Origin: AWTP1-13 sp963770295
GTDB taxonomy: Bacteria; Pseudomonadota; Alphaproteobacteria; Rhizobiales; Hyphomicrobiaceae
NCBI GenBank assembly: GCA_963770295.1
Contig: CAVYPA010000009.1
Coordinates: 1-64,000 of the forward strand
Length of the DNA: 64,000 bases
Direction of reading: 5' to 3'
Part shown: one piece after another, positions 18,029-27,140 of the stretch
How positions within the stretch are numbered: the stretch's first letter is position 1
Layout: each line of letters opens with the position of its first letter
Notes under the pieces: model-generated
Seen by the model: the letters and a program-made list of their open reading frames with translations, nothing else
The model's database searches: none
What the model was told of the DNA's origin: nothing
Program-made: the position numbers and the translations under genes

Positions 18029-18441
18029 ATGAAGAGGTTCTCATATGCAGCAGCGATCTGCGCATCGCTGCTGACGGTTCCGGCCTTCGCAGCTGATCAG
18101 GCTGCCATAGACCCGGATCTCGCTCAATTCAGGGCCGCCTACACGTCTGGTGACGGTCTCGCGTACGTGGTCATCAATGACGAGAAAGGGGACCATATCT
18201 ATCGCTACGGCGACGCCTCCCGATTGGCGGCAAAGAAAGTCCTCGCGGATACATGGTCTTCACGTGCAATGCACCCCGCGTATTAGTTCCGCAGAGGCCT
18301 GAAGACAAGGTAGCGCTGTCAAAGGCAACTGTGGTGAAACAGGGCGATCCTCGGTTTGCGGAACTCGACGGTAAATATCTGGCGGGCTGTCGCAACCCGC
18401 TCGTGAAGTCCGCAATCCCACGCAGACACTCGTCACGGTAG
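18029..18441 (+). pseudogene. Secreted small protein with a probable frameshift
   Basis: The ATG at 18029 has GGAGG 5 bases upstream. A clear signal peptide follows (MKRFSYAAAICASLLTVPAF, cleavage after AFA). The first frame ends in an unrelated tail at 18286. From about 18255 the next frame continues smoothly with VFTCNAPRVLVPQRPEDKVA and ends at 18441 with KYLAGCRNPLVKSAIPRR. One lost base near 18255 would restore a single protein of about 137 residues with two cysteines. No family name is known; a periplasmic location is expected if repaired. Confidence 0.6.
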
Positions 18442-18672
18442 GCGCGGTCGAAATTCAGTCCATCACCAGTCGAGGTATCGGTAGAGATCAGGCTCCTTGG
18501 CAGCACTGCATGGGTTCTACCTCCGCCGGCGGCGGGTGGGCTGATCCTCAGCAGGCACAAGCCTTTGGAGCCGCATCGGATGCAGCGAAAGCAACACCTG
18601 GCCGGTAGCGCTCAGCCAGCGCTTGGCTGGCGCGATTTGATTGGCATAGGGCCGAAAATGGAGGAAGGCACG

Positions 18673-19575
18673 ATGAAGAAGTTGGGGCTGGCAGCCACGG
18701 TACTCACGCTTGGAATCGCTGCGGCATCTGCGCAACCGCAACCCGGGGAGGGCGGCGCCGTCACGCTCACACCCGAACAGCGCGCCGCCGTTCGCAACAT
18801 GATCAGGGAGAGACTCCCGGACGAGCTACGGGAGAAGCTTGCAGACCGTCTCGCGGAACGGCTTGAGATGCTTACGCCCGAGCAGCGCGACGCCGTCAAA
18901 GCCGCCATCAGAGAGCGGCTTTCGGTCGAAGTCCGCGACGGGCTTTCGGACCGGCTTTCGGAAAGGATCGGTGATTTGCGGGAAAGATCTCCCGCAACCA
19001 GCATGGCATCCGGAGACTTCCGCGCAGGGCTCGCGGATCGACTTGCCACGCTTACGCCCGAGCAGCGAGCCGCCGTCCGCAGCGTCATCAAGGAGAAGCT
19101 TCCCAATGAGCTGCAGGAAAAACTTGCAGATAGGCTTGCGGAGCGCCTTGAGATGCTCACGCCTGAGCAGCGCAACGCCGTCAAGGCCGCCCTCAGGGCG
19201 AGGCTTGCGGCCGAGGTCCGCGACGGGCTTTCAGACCGGCTTTCGGAAAAAATCAGCGTTTTGAGGGAAAGGGCTTCCGCATCGGGCATCACCATTGAGC
19301 AGGTATCGGGAGAGATCCGCGCGGGAGCTGCGGATCGGCTTGCCACGCTTACGCCCGAGCAGCGCTCCGCCGTCCGCAGTATGGTCAGGGAAAGGCTCCC
19401 GGACGAGCTGCGAGAGAAGCTTGCAGATAGGCTTGCGGAGCGGCTTGAGATGCTCACGCCTGAGCAGCGCGACGCCGTCAGAGCCGCCATCAGGGAGCGG
19501 CTTGCAGTCGAGGTCCGCGACGGGCTTTCGGACCGGGTTGTCGACCGGTTGCCGGGCGCGCTCGGGAATAATTGA
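18673..19575 (+). CDS. Secreted protein with six LTPEQ motifs in three tandem units
   Basis: 300 residues. The ATG at 18673 has GAGGAAGG upstream, and a signal peptide covers about residues 1-20 (MKKLGLAATVLTLGIAAASA). The mature protein is three repeats (about 32-126, 127-225, 226-300). Each has two helical sub-repeats: LTPEQRAAVR plus LPDELREKLADRLAERLEM, then LTPEQRDAVKAAIRERL plus VEVRDGLSDRLSE. LTPEQ occurs at 32, 67, 127, 162, 226 and 261. LTxxQ is the signature of Spy/CpxP-type periplasmic chaperones, which carry two; six is unusual. It is highly charged and helical, with no cysteine. A strong terminator follows. Function is inferred only: a periplasmic stress or chaperone-like role. 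Confidence 0.85.
   Translation: MKKLGLAATVLTLGIAAASAQPQPGEGGAVTLTPEQRAAVRNMIRERLPDELREKLADRLAERLEMLTPEQRDAVKAAIRERLSVEVRDGLSDRLSERIGDLRERSPATSMASGDFRAGLADRLATLTPEQRAAVRSVIKEKLPNELQEKLADRLAERLEMLTPEQRNAVKAALRARLAAEVRDGLSDRLSEKISVLRERASASGITIEQVSGEIRAGAADRLATLTPEQRSAVRSMVRERLPDELREKLADRLAERLEMLTPEQRDAVRAAIRERLAVEVRDGLSDRVVDRLPGALGNN
18766..19572 (+). repeat. Three in-gene tandem repeats of about 285-300 bp
   Basis: Units at 18766-19050, 19051-19347 and 19348-19572 (last one shortened). They stay very similar at DNA level, for example in the stretch coding for LADRLAERLEMLTPEQR, which points to fairly recent tandem duplication or ongoing gene conversion. Confidence 0.85.
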
Positions 19576-19613
19576 GGGCGAGGCTTTGTCGACGTTGGCC
19601 CACGCGACACCGG

Positions 19614-19640
19614 GACCGCCGCCACGGCGGTCTCTTTTTC
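19614..19640 (+). terminator. Rho-independent terminator after the LTPEQ gene
   Basis: GACCGCCG and CGGCGGTC form an 8-bp stem around CCA, followed by TCTTTTTCTC. It lies 40 bases after the stop codon. Confidence 0.85.
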
Positions 19641-19908
19641 TCGTACACGTCCCGTCAAGAACCACGTTTTTTCGACAGATCGCCGCGACCCGTTCTAGCG
19701 GCGTCGACCTAAGCAGAAGGCACAGGACCTGGACGAGAGCTGCTCGTGCAGAACTGTTATGCCCGCCAACCCCAAGTTGGGTCAGTGCTACGCTGAGCCT
19801 TCAGCAATAAATACCCACTGACGACCCTGACAATGGCCATTTCTCCCGAGTGCAAAAGGGCGCGAACACGGGAACTCTGCAAGACGCAACTCGATCTTGG
19901 AGGATCTC

Positions 19909-20346
19909 ATGATCAGAGTGTTAGCTTTCGCGTTCTGCGCAACCACTTTCGCGCTTGTCCTAACGCACGAGGCATCCGCCCTACGACGCGGAGGAGTTCA
20001 CGCCGGCGATCTCAGAGGTGCCAACTTCCGAGGCGCGTATCGAGGCGGTTTACGCACTCGCGGCTATCGCGGCATCCGTGCGGGGGCATGGGGAGGCCGT
20101 CGCTACTGGGGCGCCGGCAGACGCTGGTATGGGTATGCCGGACGGCCGTATCGGCGGTATGGCGCGGCCGCGTTAGCTGGGGCGTATGCTTACAATTACC
20201 CATCATATTCATACTCGTATATGGGCCCAAGCCCATACAGCGCAACTGGCGCAATCGGAACTACGGCTGCAACCAAAGCGCCTGGAATGTGCGGCACCTA
20301 TTTTTACTGGAAGGGCAGCAGCTGCGTCGATGCGCGGTCGAAGTAA
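19909..20346 (+). CDS. Secreted Gly/Tyr/Arg-rich protein
   Basis: 145 residues from the ATG at 19909, which has GGAGGATCT upstream. A signal peptide (MIRVLAFAFCATTFALVLTH) is followed by a low-complexity region rich in Gly, Arg, Tyr and Trp (for example RRYWGAGRRWYGYAGRPYRR) and a short C-terminal region with two cysteines (MCGTYFYWKGSSCVDARSK). Small exported GY-rich proteins of this kind are common in Bradyrhizobium-like bacteria; they have no proven role. A related gene is at 20790-21114. Confidence 0.7.
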   Translation: MIRVLAFAFCATTFALVLTHEASALRRGGVHAGDLRGANFRGAYRGGLRTRGYRGIRAGAWGGRRYWGAGRRWYGYAGRPYRRYGAAALAGAYAYNYPSYSYSYMGPSPYSATGAIGTTAATKAPGMCGTYFYWKGSSCVDARSK

Positions 20347-20789
20347 TCGCAGTGGTCGATCGGTCCTTGGAAAAGGCACGCTTAGCCTAGCAGCGCTGGT
20401 TGGTTTTCGCTTGGCTCATGTGATCTTGCAAATTCCCATCGGCTTGCAGATTTGTGCCGGGGTTCGGCCCGTTTGATGCAGAAGGTGTCGTGTGGCAGAA
20501 GGTGCCTGAGTGGCCGATTTGCGGAAACCAGCCGTCGTCCTCGACGCCGCCTTGCACGTCCTTGATATCTTGAGGTGCATGTCAAAAGCGCCGAACGGGC
20601 GAGAACCCACCTCCGTCGGTCTTTCGATTGATCTGATGGCCACCAGCCTGCCATTTACCTACGGCGGTATCAAAAACGATCGGGTAACGCGCGCTCCCAT
20701 CGTAGAGACGAAGCCAGCATCGTGGAGACGAAGCCAGCTCCTTCGGGGGCCAGCGTGGCCCCCGCAGAGTCTAAGTCTTAGAGGGGCTT
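20347..20789. other. Gap without a recognised gene
   Basis: Open frames here look like shadows. A short direct repeat (ATCGTGGAGACGAAGCCAGC and ATCGTAGAGACGAAGCCAGC) lies near 20698-20740. Confidence 0.45.
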
Positions 20790-21114
20790 CTATCTAAAGC
20801 GTCCAACCCGGCCTACGCCGACGCCTAGGCCTCTGCGGACGCCTATGCCACCACGGTAGCCAACGCCGCCGTAGGCCGCGCGTCTGATGTTGCGGCGTGC
20901 GATACCGCGGGCTATTCCATAACCACCGTAAGTAGCCGCCGTAGTAGGCCGGGGAAGAATAGCCGTAGCTCATGTACCCATAACGCGGGGCTGCATAACC
21001 AGCAGCGCCATAGCCATAACCCCTACCTTCCCAACAGGCTGCGGCTGATGGACTTTCAAGGACAAGGAGAGGCGCAGCGACCATCAAGGCGGTGGCAATT
21101 GCTCGTATGCGCAT
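20790..21114 (-). pseudogene. Secreted Gly/Tyr-rich protein with a probable frameshift
   Basis: A signal peptide (MRIRAIATALMVAAPLLVLE) leads into a Gly/Tyr region (GYGYGAAGYAAPRYGYMSYG). At about 20933 the frame turns into an Arg/Trp-rich tail. The neighbouring frame instead continues GGYGIARGIARRNIRRAAYG then GGIGVRRGLGVGVG and stops at 20790, so a one-base shift is inferred. The tail in the uninterrupted frame stops at 20794. If the shift is real the gene is newly broken; if not, the protein ends in a basic tail. Confidence 0.55.
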
Positions 21115-21330
21115 CTGTGACTCCTTTCAGGTTGCGTCTCAAAAAAAGTTGCCAGATGCCCAACCGCAAAGCACTCGGGGGAAACCCCGAAAGGGTCTTC
21201 AGATCCACTGTTAATACGACCGCCTTCTCGGCGGGCCCGTGTCCATCGCCGCGCGCTGGGACAGCGCCACAGTGGTCGTGCTAAAAAATGTGCTTGGGCA
21301 TAGCTGAATCGACCGGCGGCGACTGATGGT

Positions 21331-21504
21331 GTGGATTGTTGGCGCGCTCTGTCTGATGCTTTCGGCGCCGGCATCGGCCTCATCGGCTTGTCCCTCGACA
21401 TATTAGGCTATGCAATAGTGGCTGGGATCATGGTGCTGGCTGGGATATTTTTTCTGGTGTCCTTTCGTCGGCAGGGTCGCTATTGGGGGGCAAAGCAGCG
21501 TTGA
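21331..21504 (+). CDS. Possible 57-residue single-pass membrane protein
   Basis: A frame starting at a GTG reads DCWRALSDAFGAGIGLIGLS then GYAIVAGIMVLAGIFFLVSF and ends RRQGRYWGAKQR. Two short hydrophobic stretches with a basic end resemble small inner-membrane proteins. No ribosome binding site is clear and no family is known. Confidence 0.35.
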   Translation: MDCWRALSDAFGAGIGLIGLSLDILGYAIVAGIMVLAGIFFLVSFRRQGRYWGAKQR

Positions 21505-21807
21505 GTAAGGCGCGTTCAACGGCTAACGCTTTCACCCCGCTTGCCGAACCACTCATCGGGCTCTTGACGAAGGCGCGCTCAAGTCCATCTCCGCACAACG
21601 CATCACGCTCCTCGGAAGCGCACCCATTCGTTCGTTATTTGGTTCTGCAAACCTGCCAGAGCCGAAGTAGCCTGACGCTATTCAGCGCGTTGTCGGCGCT
21701 TCTGGCGCTTAGGGCGCGTCCACGACCGGCCAGCTCGACGGCGCCAATCCGATACTGGGGGTGTAGTTACGTTTTTCGTCACATTAATCGGCATCTTGGC
21801 GGGGGGG

Positions 21808-22182
21808 ATGGACACCAAGCATTCTCGATACTCGCTTGCGAGCGGCGCCGTGCTTGTCCTGAGCGCTTGTGCGTCCGATCCTCCGACGCAAGCCCCAGTG
21901 ACCGTCGTCACTCCGCCGCCCAAGGTCGTCGCAACTGAGAAAGCGACGCCGCCCAAAGTCGTTGTCGTCGAGCGACCGCCACCGGTCGAGAGGCCCGCGC
22001 CGCCGAAAACCGTGAAGGTGGCGGTCCCGCCAACTCCAAACCAGTGTAAGGGGTTGCCTCAACTGGCTTGCATCAACGTCGCGGGATGTCAGTGGATCAA
22101 ACACGCGTCCCCAACCGACAAGAATGGTCGACCGCTGAAGGACTACTGCGCGATGAAGGTCGCAGCCTCATCAGGTAAATGA
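21808..22182 (+). CDS. Small proline-rich lipoprotein with a cysteine-rich C-terminus
   Basis: 124 residues. The N-terminus ends in a lipobox (VLVLSACAS), so it is a probable outer or inner membrane lipoprotein, lipidated on that Cys. A Pro/Val-rich linker follows (TPPPKVVATEKATPPKVVVV, then PPPVERPAPP), perhaps spanning peptidoglycan. The C-terminal 45 residues hold four cysteines (NQCKGLPQLACINVAGCQWI and DYCAMK) spaced as in small disulfide-stabilised domains. The ATG at 21808 follows a G-rich stretch. No exact family is recognised. Confidence 0.65.
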   Translation: MDTKHSRYSLASGAVLVLSACASDPPTQAPVTVVTPPPKVVATEKATPPKVVVVERPPPVERPAPPKTVKVAVPPTPNQCKGLPQLACINVAGCQWIKHASPTDKNGRPLKDYCAMKVAASSGK

Positions 22183-22533
22183 ACCCCCGCTTGATGCAAA
22201 GGAACGCGGAAAATCGGCAAGGCCGAGCTTCGCTGTCAATCTCGCGAAGAACACCGGCGACGGCGTACAGGGCCCGTCTCCGCTCGCCAGCGGTTGGTTT
22301 GCTCCTTTGGCGGGCGAACAGAACACGCCGGCGACATAGGCGGCCGATCCACCAAGTCTGAAGAGGATCGTCGACACGCTTGGACGCATAGAGCTCGCTA
22401 AACAGCCCTTGGGGGAGCCAGTGCTCAAGCTATCTCAGTCAATCGTAATAGCACGCATTCCAGAAGGATTGTGGTCAGAGCCGCCGCGTCCCTTTTTTTA
22501 CCACAGGCAAACGCGACCTCATTTTACTCGCGG
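22183..22533. other. Gap with a short gene remnant
   Basis: No whole gene. Around 22360-22430 one plus-strand frame reads SLKRIVDTLGRIELAKQPLG and matches the stretch at 17416-17460, so both are likely pieces of one lost gene family. Confidence 0.4.
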
Positions 22534-23340
22534 TTAGGGCCGCGGCATTGCATCCTTTGACGCACGCTCGATGGCCAATCGGCCAAAATTGGGCATCCGC
22601 ACTGGCAATCCAGTCCGAGCAGGCTTGAGGCCCAAGATCTCGCACTGATATCGGCCGCTCGCTCTCAGCGTTTTGAAATGGCCCCCATCGAGCTCGATGA
22701 CATGCGCACTTCGCACCTGCAGTTCTATTGCCTGCAACAGTCCGGCATTGCGGCGTGCTGGAATAAAGGGGTCACGTTGTCCGACGACGAAAATGCTGTT
22801 CCTGGCTATGGCCTTGAGGTTCTGTGCTGGATGAGTGCCGTCAAGGGCCGTGGAATAGTCCGAAAGTTGCAGACCTTTTTGGATCGCCCGATGCTTGACC
22901 ATGCGTGTGGCAGGACTTTCCCAGATCGCCAAGTCCGCCCGATCCGCCGAAGCGACTGAGCACAGGCGTGCTCCAATGCGATTGGCAAGGTAGGTTGCGG
23001 GGTATGTGCCCACGCTCAAGCCGACGATCACTGCGTCCTGACCGCGTATGGCGCGGTCTTGCAGCAGGCTCTCAGCGTCAGCGACCAGTCCCTGCATCGC
23101 TTGCACGCAAAGATCCGGCACTGAGCTGACGATCGCGAGCGGCATCTCATAGCACGCGAGAAAGTCGAGGGGCGTGAACCCAGCTTGCCGCGCAAAGACA
23201 AATCGTGTGTGCCAGGGCAGGAAATAGATCACCTTCGCTGTTGGGCTCCCATCAATACGCCGAAATCTTAGGGTTCGGTCGTCGGCCGGTGTGCCACGTC
23301 TCAAGAGCAAGAGATCTAAAAGGTCGAACATAGCACTCAA
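22534..23340 (-). CDS. Alpha/beta-hydrolase-fold protein
   Basis: 268 residues. A nucleophile-elbow-like motif (GLSVGTYPATYLAN) lies near residue 108, an acid-loop-like FVVGQRDPFIP near 190, and DGGHFKTL, with a possible catalytic His, near 218. The pattern fits a serine hydrolase of the alpha/beta fold, but sequence similarity to named subfamilies is low and the N-terminal part (VIYFLPWHTRFVFARQAGFT) is unusual. No signal peptide is seen. It lies 207 bases from the fatty acid desaturase, same strand, so a lipid-linked role is possible. Confidence 0.65.
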   Translation of the reverse strand: MSAMFDLLDLLLLRRGTPADDRTLRFRRIDGSPTAKVIYFLPWHTRFVFARQAGFTPLDFLACYEMPLAIVSSVPDLCVQAMQGLVADAESLLQDRAIRGQDAVIVGLSVGTYPATYLANRIGARLCSVASADRADLAIWESPATRMVKHRAIQKGLQLSDYSTALDGTHPAQNLKAIARNSIFVVGQRDPFIPARRNAGLLQAIELQVRSAHVIELDGGHFKTLRASGRYQCEILGLKPARTGLPVRMPNFGRLAIERASKDAMPRP

Positions 23341-23547
23341 AACTCGGTAACGGCTGCGCTGGTTCCTGACACCTGGCGGTGCAAGGAACTGTGGCGACGC
23401 CGTTGGTTTTGACTTAGGCCGTGACGTGGTGGAGACGCTAGTACGCTACGAGCGCGGCGACTTGGGCAGACTTTAGATGTCGAGGGGATTCAAGAACCCA
23501 GCATCGGTAAGCACACAAGGGCGTCCAAACCTGCAGATAGGCTTCGG

Positions 23548-24588
23548 TCAACGCTGAGCACCGAGTGCCTGTTGTAATCTGCGCAACTCAGCAAATGAGA
23601 TCAGCTGGCGGCGACTTTCATCCCAGAGCACCAACCGCACGCAGCGCAGGCTCTCCACCAACGTGAGTCGGCCTATTGCGCCAAGCTCCGGATAATCGCG
23701 CAGCACCTGCGGCAAGCGGTAATAGGGGATGCGACTATTCAGATGATGTACATGGTGTACGCCGATATTGGCGGTGAACCAGCGTAAGACACGCGGCAGA
23801 TCGTAATGTGAACTGCCGTGAAGCGCCGCCTCGTGCAGGTTCCAGACCGGGCCCCCGATCCAAAACGTCTCCTCGAATTGATGCTGAACGTAAAAAAGCC
23901 AAACGCCAATCGAGGATGCCAGTAACACAATGGGCACGTGCACGAGTAGGAACGGAGCGATGCCAGCGACGTACATTGTCCCAACGACAAGCAAGGCGAT
24001 CGCCGCATTCGTTGCCATGGTGCTCAGCCAGGGCTGCCAGCCTCTGCCAGCACTGCCGATTGGCAGTCGGTGCTGCAGAATGAAAAGATAGGCCGGACCT
24101 AGACCGAACATCACGGCCGGATGGCGATACAGTCGGTAGCGCAACCGCGACCATCGGCTCGATGCGAGATACTCGCGTACCGTGAGCGTGGTGATGTCAC
24201 CGATACCGCGCCGGTCGAGATTTCCCGAGCCGGCGTGATGGAGCGCGTGGCTGCGCCGCCAAAAATCGTAGGGCGTTAGCGTCAGCGCGCCGATCATGCG
24301 CCCCACCCAATCATTGGCAACACGGTAGCGGAAGAATGAACCGTGACCGCAGTCGTGCTGGATCATGAACAGGCGCACCAGCAACCCCGCGGTCGGCACT
24401 GCGATAATGAGGCTTAGCCAGTAGCCCAGATCTAGAGTGGTCCACATCAAGATCCACAGCAGAACAAACGCCGCGACGGTGATCAGGAGTTCGAACACGC
24501 TGCGAGTGTGACTGGGCGCTCGATAGCGATTGAGGATTGGCATCCAGTCACGCGCATTTGCGCTCTGCGCAATTCCCTTTTTGTACAA
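23548..24588 (-). CDS. Membrane fatty acid desaturase
   Basis: 346 residues with several transmembrane helices and the three histidine boxes of integral-membrane desaturases: HDCGH (about 78-82), HALHH (about 113-117) and HHVHH (about 281-285), which bind the di-iron centre. This arrangement fits delta-12/omega-6-type acyl-lipid desaturases, though delta-9 activity cannot be excluded. It would introduce a double bond in membrane fatty acids, using reduced ferredoxin or a similar donor. The start is the ATG at 24588; there is no clear ribosome binding site. Confidence 0.88.
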   Translation of the reverse strand: MYKKGIAQSANARDWMPILNRYRAPSHTRSVFELLITVAAFVLLWILMWTTLDLGYWLSLIIAVPTAGLLVRLFMIQHDCGHGSFFRYRVANDWVGRMIGALTLTPYDFWRRSHALHHAGSGNLDRRGIGDITTLTVREYLASSRWSRLRYRLYRHPAVMFGLGPAYLFILQHRLPIGSAGRGWQPWLSTMATNAAIALLVVGTMYVAGIAPFLLVHVPIVLLASSIGVWLFYVQHQFEETFWIGGPVWNLHEAALHGSSHYDLPRVLRWFTANIGVHHVHHLNSRIPYYRLPQVLRDYPELGAIGRLTLVESLRCVRLVLWDESRRQLISFAELRRLQQALGAQR

Positions 24589-24864
24589 TGATGGGCTCCG
24601 TTCGGGATGAAGCTGCCAAAGCGCTGCAGTCGCGCCCTAGGGGATGAGATGGCGGCAGCTTAGCACGTATGTACGAAATCGGACAAATCACGGAAGGTCC
24701 ACCTCGGTGAGCTGACCCGACGGCGATCCAGCTACGACCCAGCTAGCGTAGTGGCGGGCGGCCGCCCCGACTGGCCTCCTCGATGCACTTGAGGGACGGC
24801 TGCAACATCCACGATCCGAATTGACGGTCATCGACGCCACTAAACTCGCCGCCTCGCCAGTAGG

Positions 24865-25307
24865 TTATGGTCCGAGACTATCTTCACTTAGTGGCCGGCC
24901 CTCTGGGCGTGACTTAGTCTGCGATGGAGGGCCGATGCCCTGGTGTACGAATTGCGCGCCGAGATTGCGAATGAGTGCCGACGCCGAGCCGACGAACGCA
25001 ACGAACCATGGGCGACCATAATCCGCGACTGCGACGAGTTGGCCGCTAGCGCCTGCTCTGGCCATTCTGATGCACAGCGGCGCCTCCGGAGCGCCATTGC
25101 GGGGCACGCCCTTGCGACGCAACAGACTGCGCGCGCAATAGAGCTCACGCAGGATGTCGCGCATGACTTCCAAGGTCTCGTCCGCAGAGCGGGTATCATT
25201 CCCGAGACGTGTAGCCGCCCGATAAAAATCTGCTGGACCACCAGCCGCCGCTCAGCGTCCCAGACTTGGCTGCTATTGCCGCTGAATTGCTCGTCGTGCC
25301 TGGTCAT
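24865..25307 (-). pseudogene. Remnant of a small protein family (copy B), frameshifted
   Basis: The ATG at 25307 has a GAGGGGG ribosome binding site and starts MTRHDEQFSGNSSQVWDAER then LVVQQIFIGRLHVSG. One lost A near 25200 breaks the frame; the next frame continues NDTRSADETLEVMRDILREL then YCARSLLRRKG. The second part matches copy A at 11903-12043. Downstream of about 25100 the minus-strand frame is doubtful. The plus strand there (from 24943) reads YELRAEIANECRRRADERNE and may belong to a different gene remnant. Confidence 0.5.
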
Positions 25308-26133
25308 AACTCGCCCCCTCAGCCTCCGCTTCAAAGTGAAAAGGGCGCAGCGACCGTCGCGAGACGTTAGCAAACCTCCGCGCGATATTTCCAATGTTGG
25401 GATGGGCAGCGCCTACAACGGCGCGTCGCGGCGCCTTGATTTAGTGCCGCATAAGGTCTCACCGTACGTTATCGTACCATGGAAAGTCGGTACATGTACC
25501 CATTTTCACTTCGTCGGACGCAGTTCATAAAACGAGTGTTGTAGCGCTCGTTTTGCTATCCGAGGCTTTTTCCAAAGGCGCGCCGCGCGTAACCAGATCA
25601 ACATGCTTCAAGAAACGCTCTTTGAAGGTTCCCATTAGAATGATCAGTTGATCGCTGTTGTCTTTGCCTTGGCCGCACAACATCTGCGCAAGCCATGTCA
25701 CTCACGCCGCTTGATCAGCGGGACAACATGATCACACAAGTCCGCGAAGGATGCGGCACGGTATGCACATGATTAACGGCAGATGCGTGACCACATCCGC
25801 CCGCCGCCACGTCCGCCGCGAAGCCATCCGCCGACGCTGATACCCGCCCACTCTCGAGCGCGCGAACCCGGTGGAAAATCGACTTGTCGCGCTGATTGAG
25901 GACGCGAATACACGGACAATAAATTGCCTTCGCTGCTCAGCTCTGGAGCGAAACAAGACATACTGCCTGCTGCAAGGTTGGCGCGCCTAAACCGACGACG
26001 AAGGAAGCAGGCGAACTATTCCAATGACGCAGGATGGACTCGCCCGACTTGGACCAGTCAGGCAGGAAACCGGTTGGTATGCGGTATTCAGTAGCGCTTC
26101 AGGCCCAATGCACTAGGAGCAACATAACACAAC
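25308..26133. other. 0.8-kb gap
   Basis: No supported gene. A hairpin at 25529-25554 (AAAACGAG / CTCGTTTT, 8 bp) could act as a terminator on either strand. Confidence 0.5.
25529..25554. terminator. Hairpin with A/T-rich stem base
   Basis: AAAACGAG pairs with CTCGTTTT around a 10-base loop. The outer A and T runs are as in bidirectional terminators. Confidence 0.4.
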
Positions 26134-26490
26134 ATGCCATCACGCGATGCGAATGCACGCGCGCATAATGACTATCATGCGATGGTTACACATGCCGCCT
26201 ATCTCGCCTCTGTCAATCGCGGCGAGTGCTTTCACGTCTACTTTAATGGCGAAGCACTCTTTGTCACCCACTCTGCCGAAGCGCCCCCACCCAACGCAAC
26301 CGTTCTCTGCATCGCCCAGCATCACAGTTCCGGCGTCGTGCAAGTGCGTTTTAGCGGCGCATGGTCTGAGTTTCGTAACTTCCCTCACGGAGCAAGCTCG
26401 CCGCTCCACGCCGTCGAGCAACTCGCCGTCGATCGGAAACTTGCGAAACTGGTCTTCCGAGGCCCGAGCACGGCCAAGGAGGGGCGGTAG
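26134..26490 (+). CDS. Hypothetical protein
   Basis: 118 residues, no family recognised. The composition is protein-like, with alternating beta-type segments (ECFHVYFNGEALFVTHSAEA, then GVVQVRFSGAWSEFRNFPHG) and a helical end. No signal peptide. The ribosome binding site (AGGAGC) lies rather far, about 13 bases, upstream. Antisense frames overlap it but have worse composition. Confidence 0.5.
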   Translation: MPSRDANARAHNDYHAMVTHAAYLASVNRGECFHVYFNGEALFVTHSAEAPPPNATVLCIAQHHSSGVVQVRFSGAWSEFRNFPHGASSPLHAVEQLAVDRKLAKLVFRGPSTAKEGR

Positions 26491-26590
26491 CGCGTCGGCC
26501 AAGACGCATCGGGTTGCTGTCGGCCGACAATGGTTTGAGAACAAAGGCCACGACGCTACCGATCGCGACCGCAAGGCCAATCGCCTCTAG

Positions 26591-27140
26591 TCATCGCCCG
26601 ACGCCCCGCCTGACAATCTCCATCACTGTGGTCTTGCCCATCCTACGTTGCGGGCAATGAGCCGATAGGACAGCCCGTCGGCATGCATGCCGAGCACCCG
26701 CTTGGTCTTCTTGTTTGGAGGGTGTTGACCCAGCTGGCGGCCGAGTTTGATGCCCCTGACTAGAGCCGCCGCCAGGCATGATTTCGAATTCAGCCAGGCC
26801 GGCCGTGATAGTGCGCATCAGCCGCTCGCTGTGCTGGGAGCGAAGCTGAGGCCCGTCTGAGCCAGGACACTAACCCTCCAGCCGTGCAGATCGTCGATCG
26901 GTTGGACAAGGTCTTGGGTACTGCGGCTCAGCTCAGTGACGAGGATGGCGTCGATCTCATGAGCTCTGGCAACGCCAGGATCCTTGGCGCGCTCGGGGCG
27001 CACGTTATCGGCACCTGACGCAGTCTCCTTGAAGACGGCCACGATCTTGTGGCCGGCACGTCTCGGCGAACGCCCGCAAATCCCTTTCCTGGCACTCGCA
27101 AGACTGATCGTCGGTCGAGACGCGACAGTAGATGGCCACT
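26591..27140 (-). pseudogene. Serine recombinase (resolvase/invertase family), decayed
   Basis: Pieces in several frames rebuild a resolvase-type recombinase: AIYCRVSTDDQS with the catalytic Ser (27136 down), AGHKIVAVFKETASGADNVR, DAILVTELSRSTQDLVQPID, then LAEFE, and a C-terminal GLSYRLIARNVG-like helix-turn-helix with TVMEIVRRG near 26600. At least three frame changes are needed, and the usual W-G-R linking residues after ELSR are missing. It is inactive. It may be what remains of the enzyme of a mobile element in this region. Confidence 0.8.

Noticed and set aside
18612..19658. 348-codon open frame antisense to the LTPEQ gene
   Set aside because: It mirrors the repeats of the sense gene, is Ser/Arg-rich and has no start signal. 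The sense strand has a signal peptide, a ribosome binding site and a terminator.
24943..25530. 195-codon plus-strand frame opposite the copy B remnant
   Set aside because: Silent changes between copies A and B support the minus-strand frame in the shared part. The first 50 codons of the plus frame do look protein-like and may be a separate fragment, but there is no start signal.
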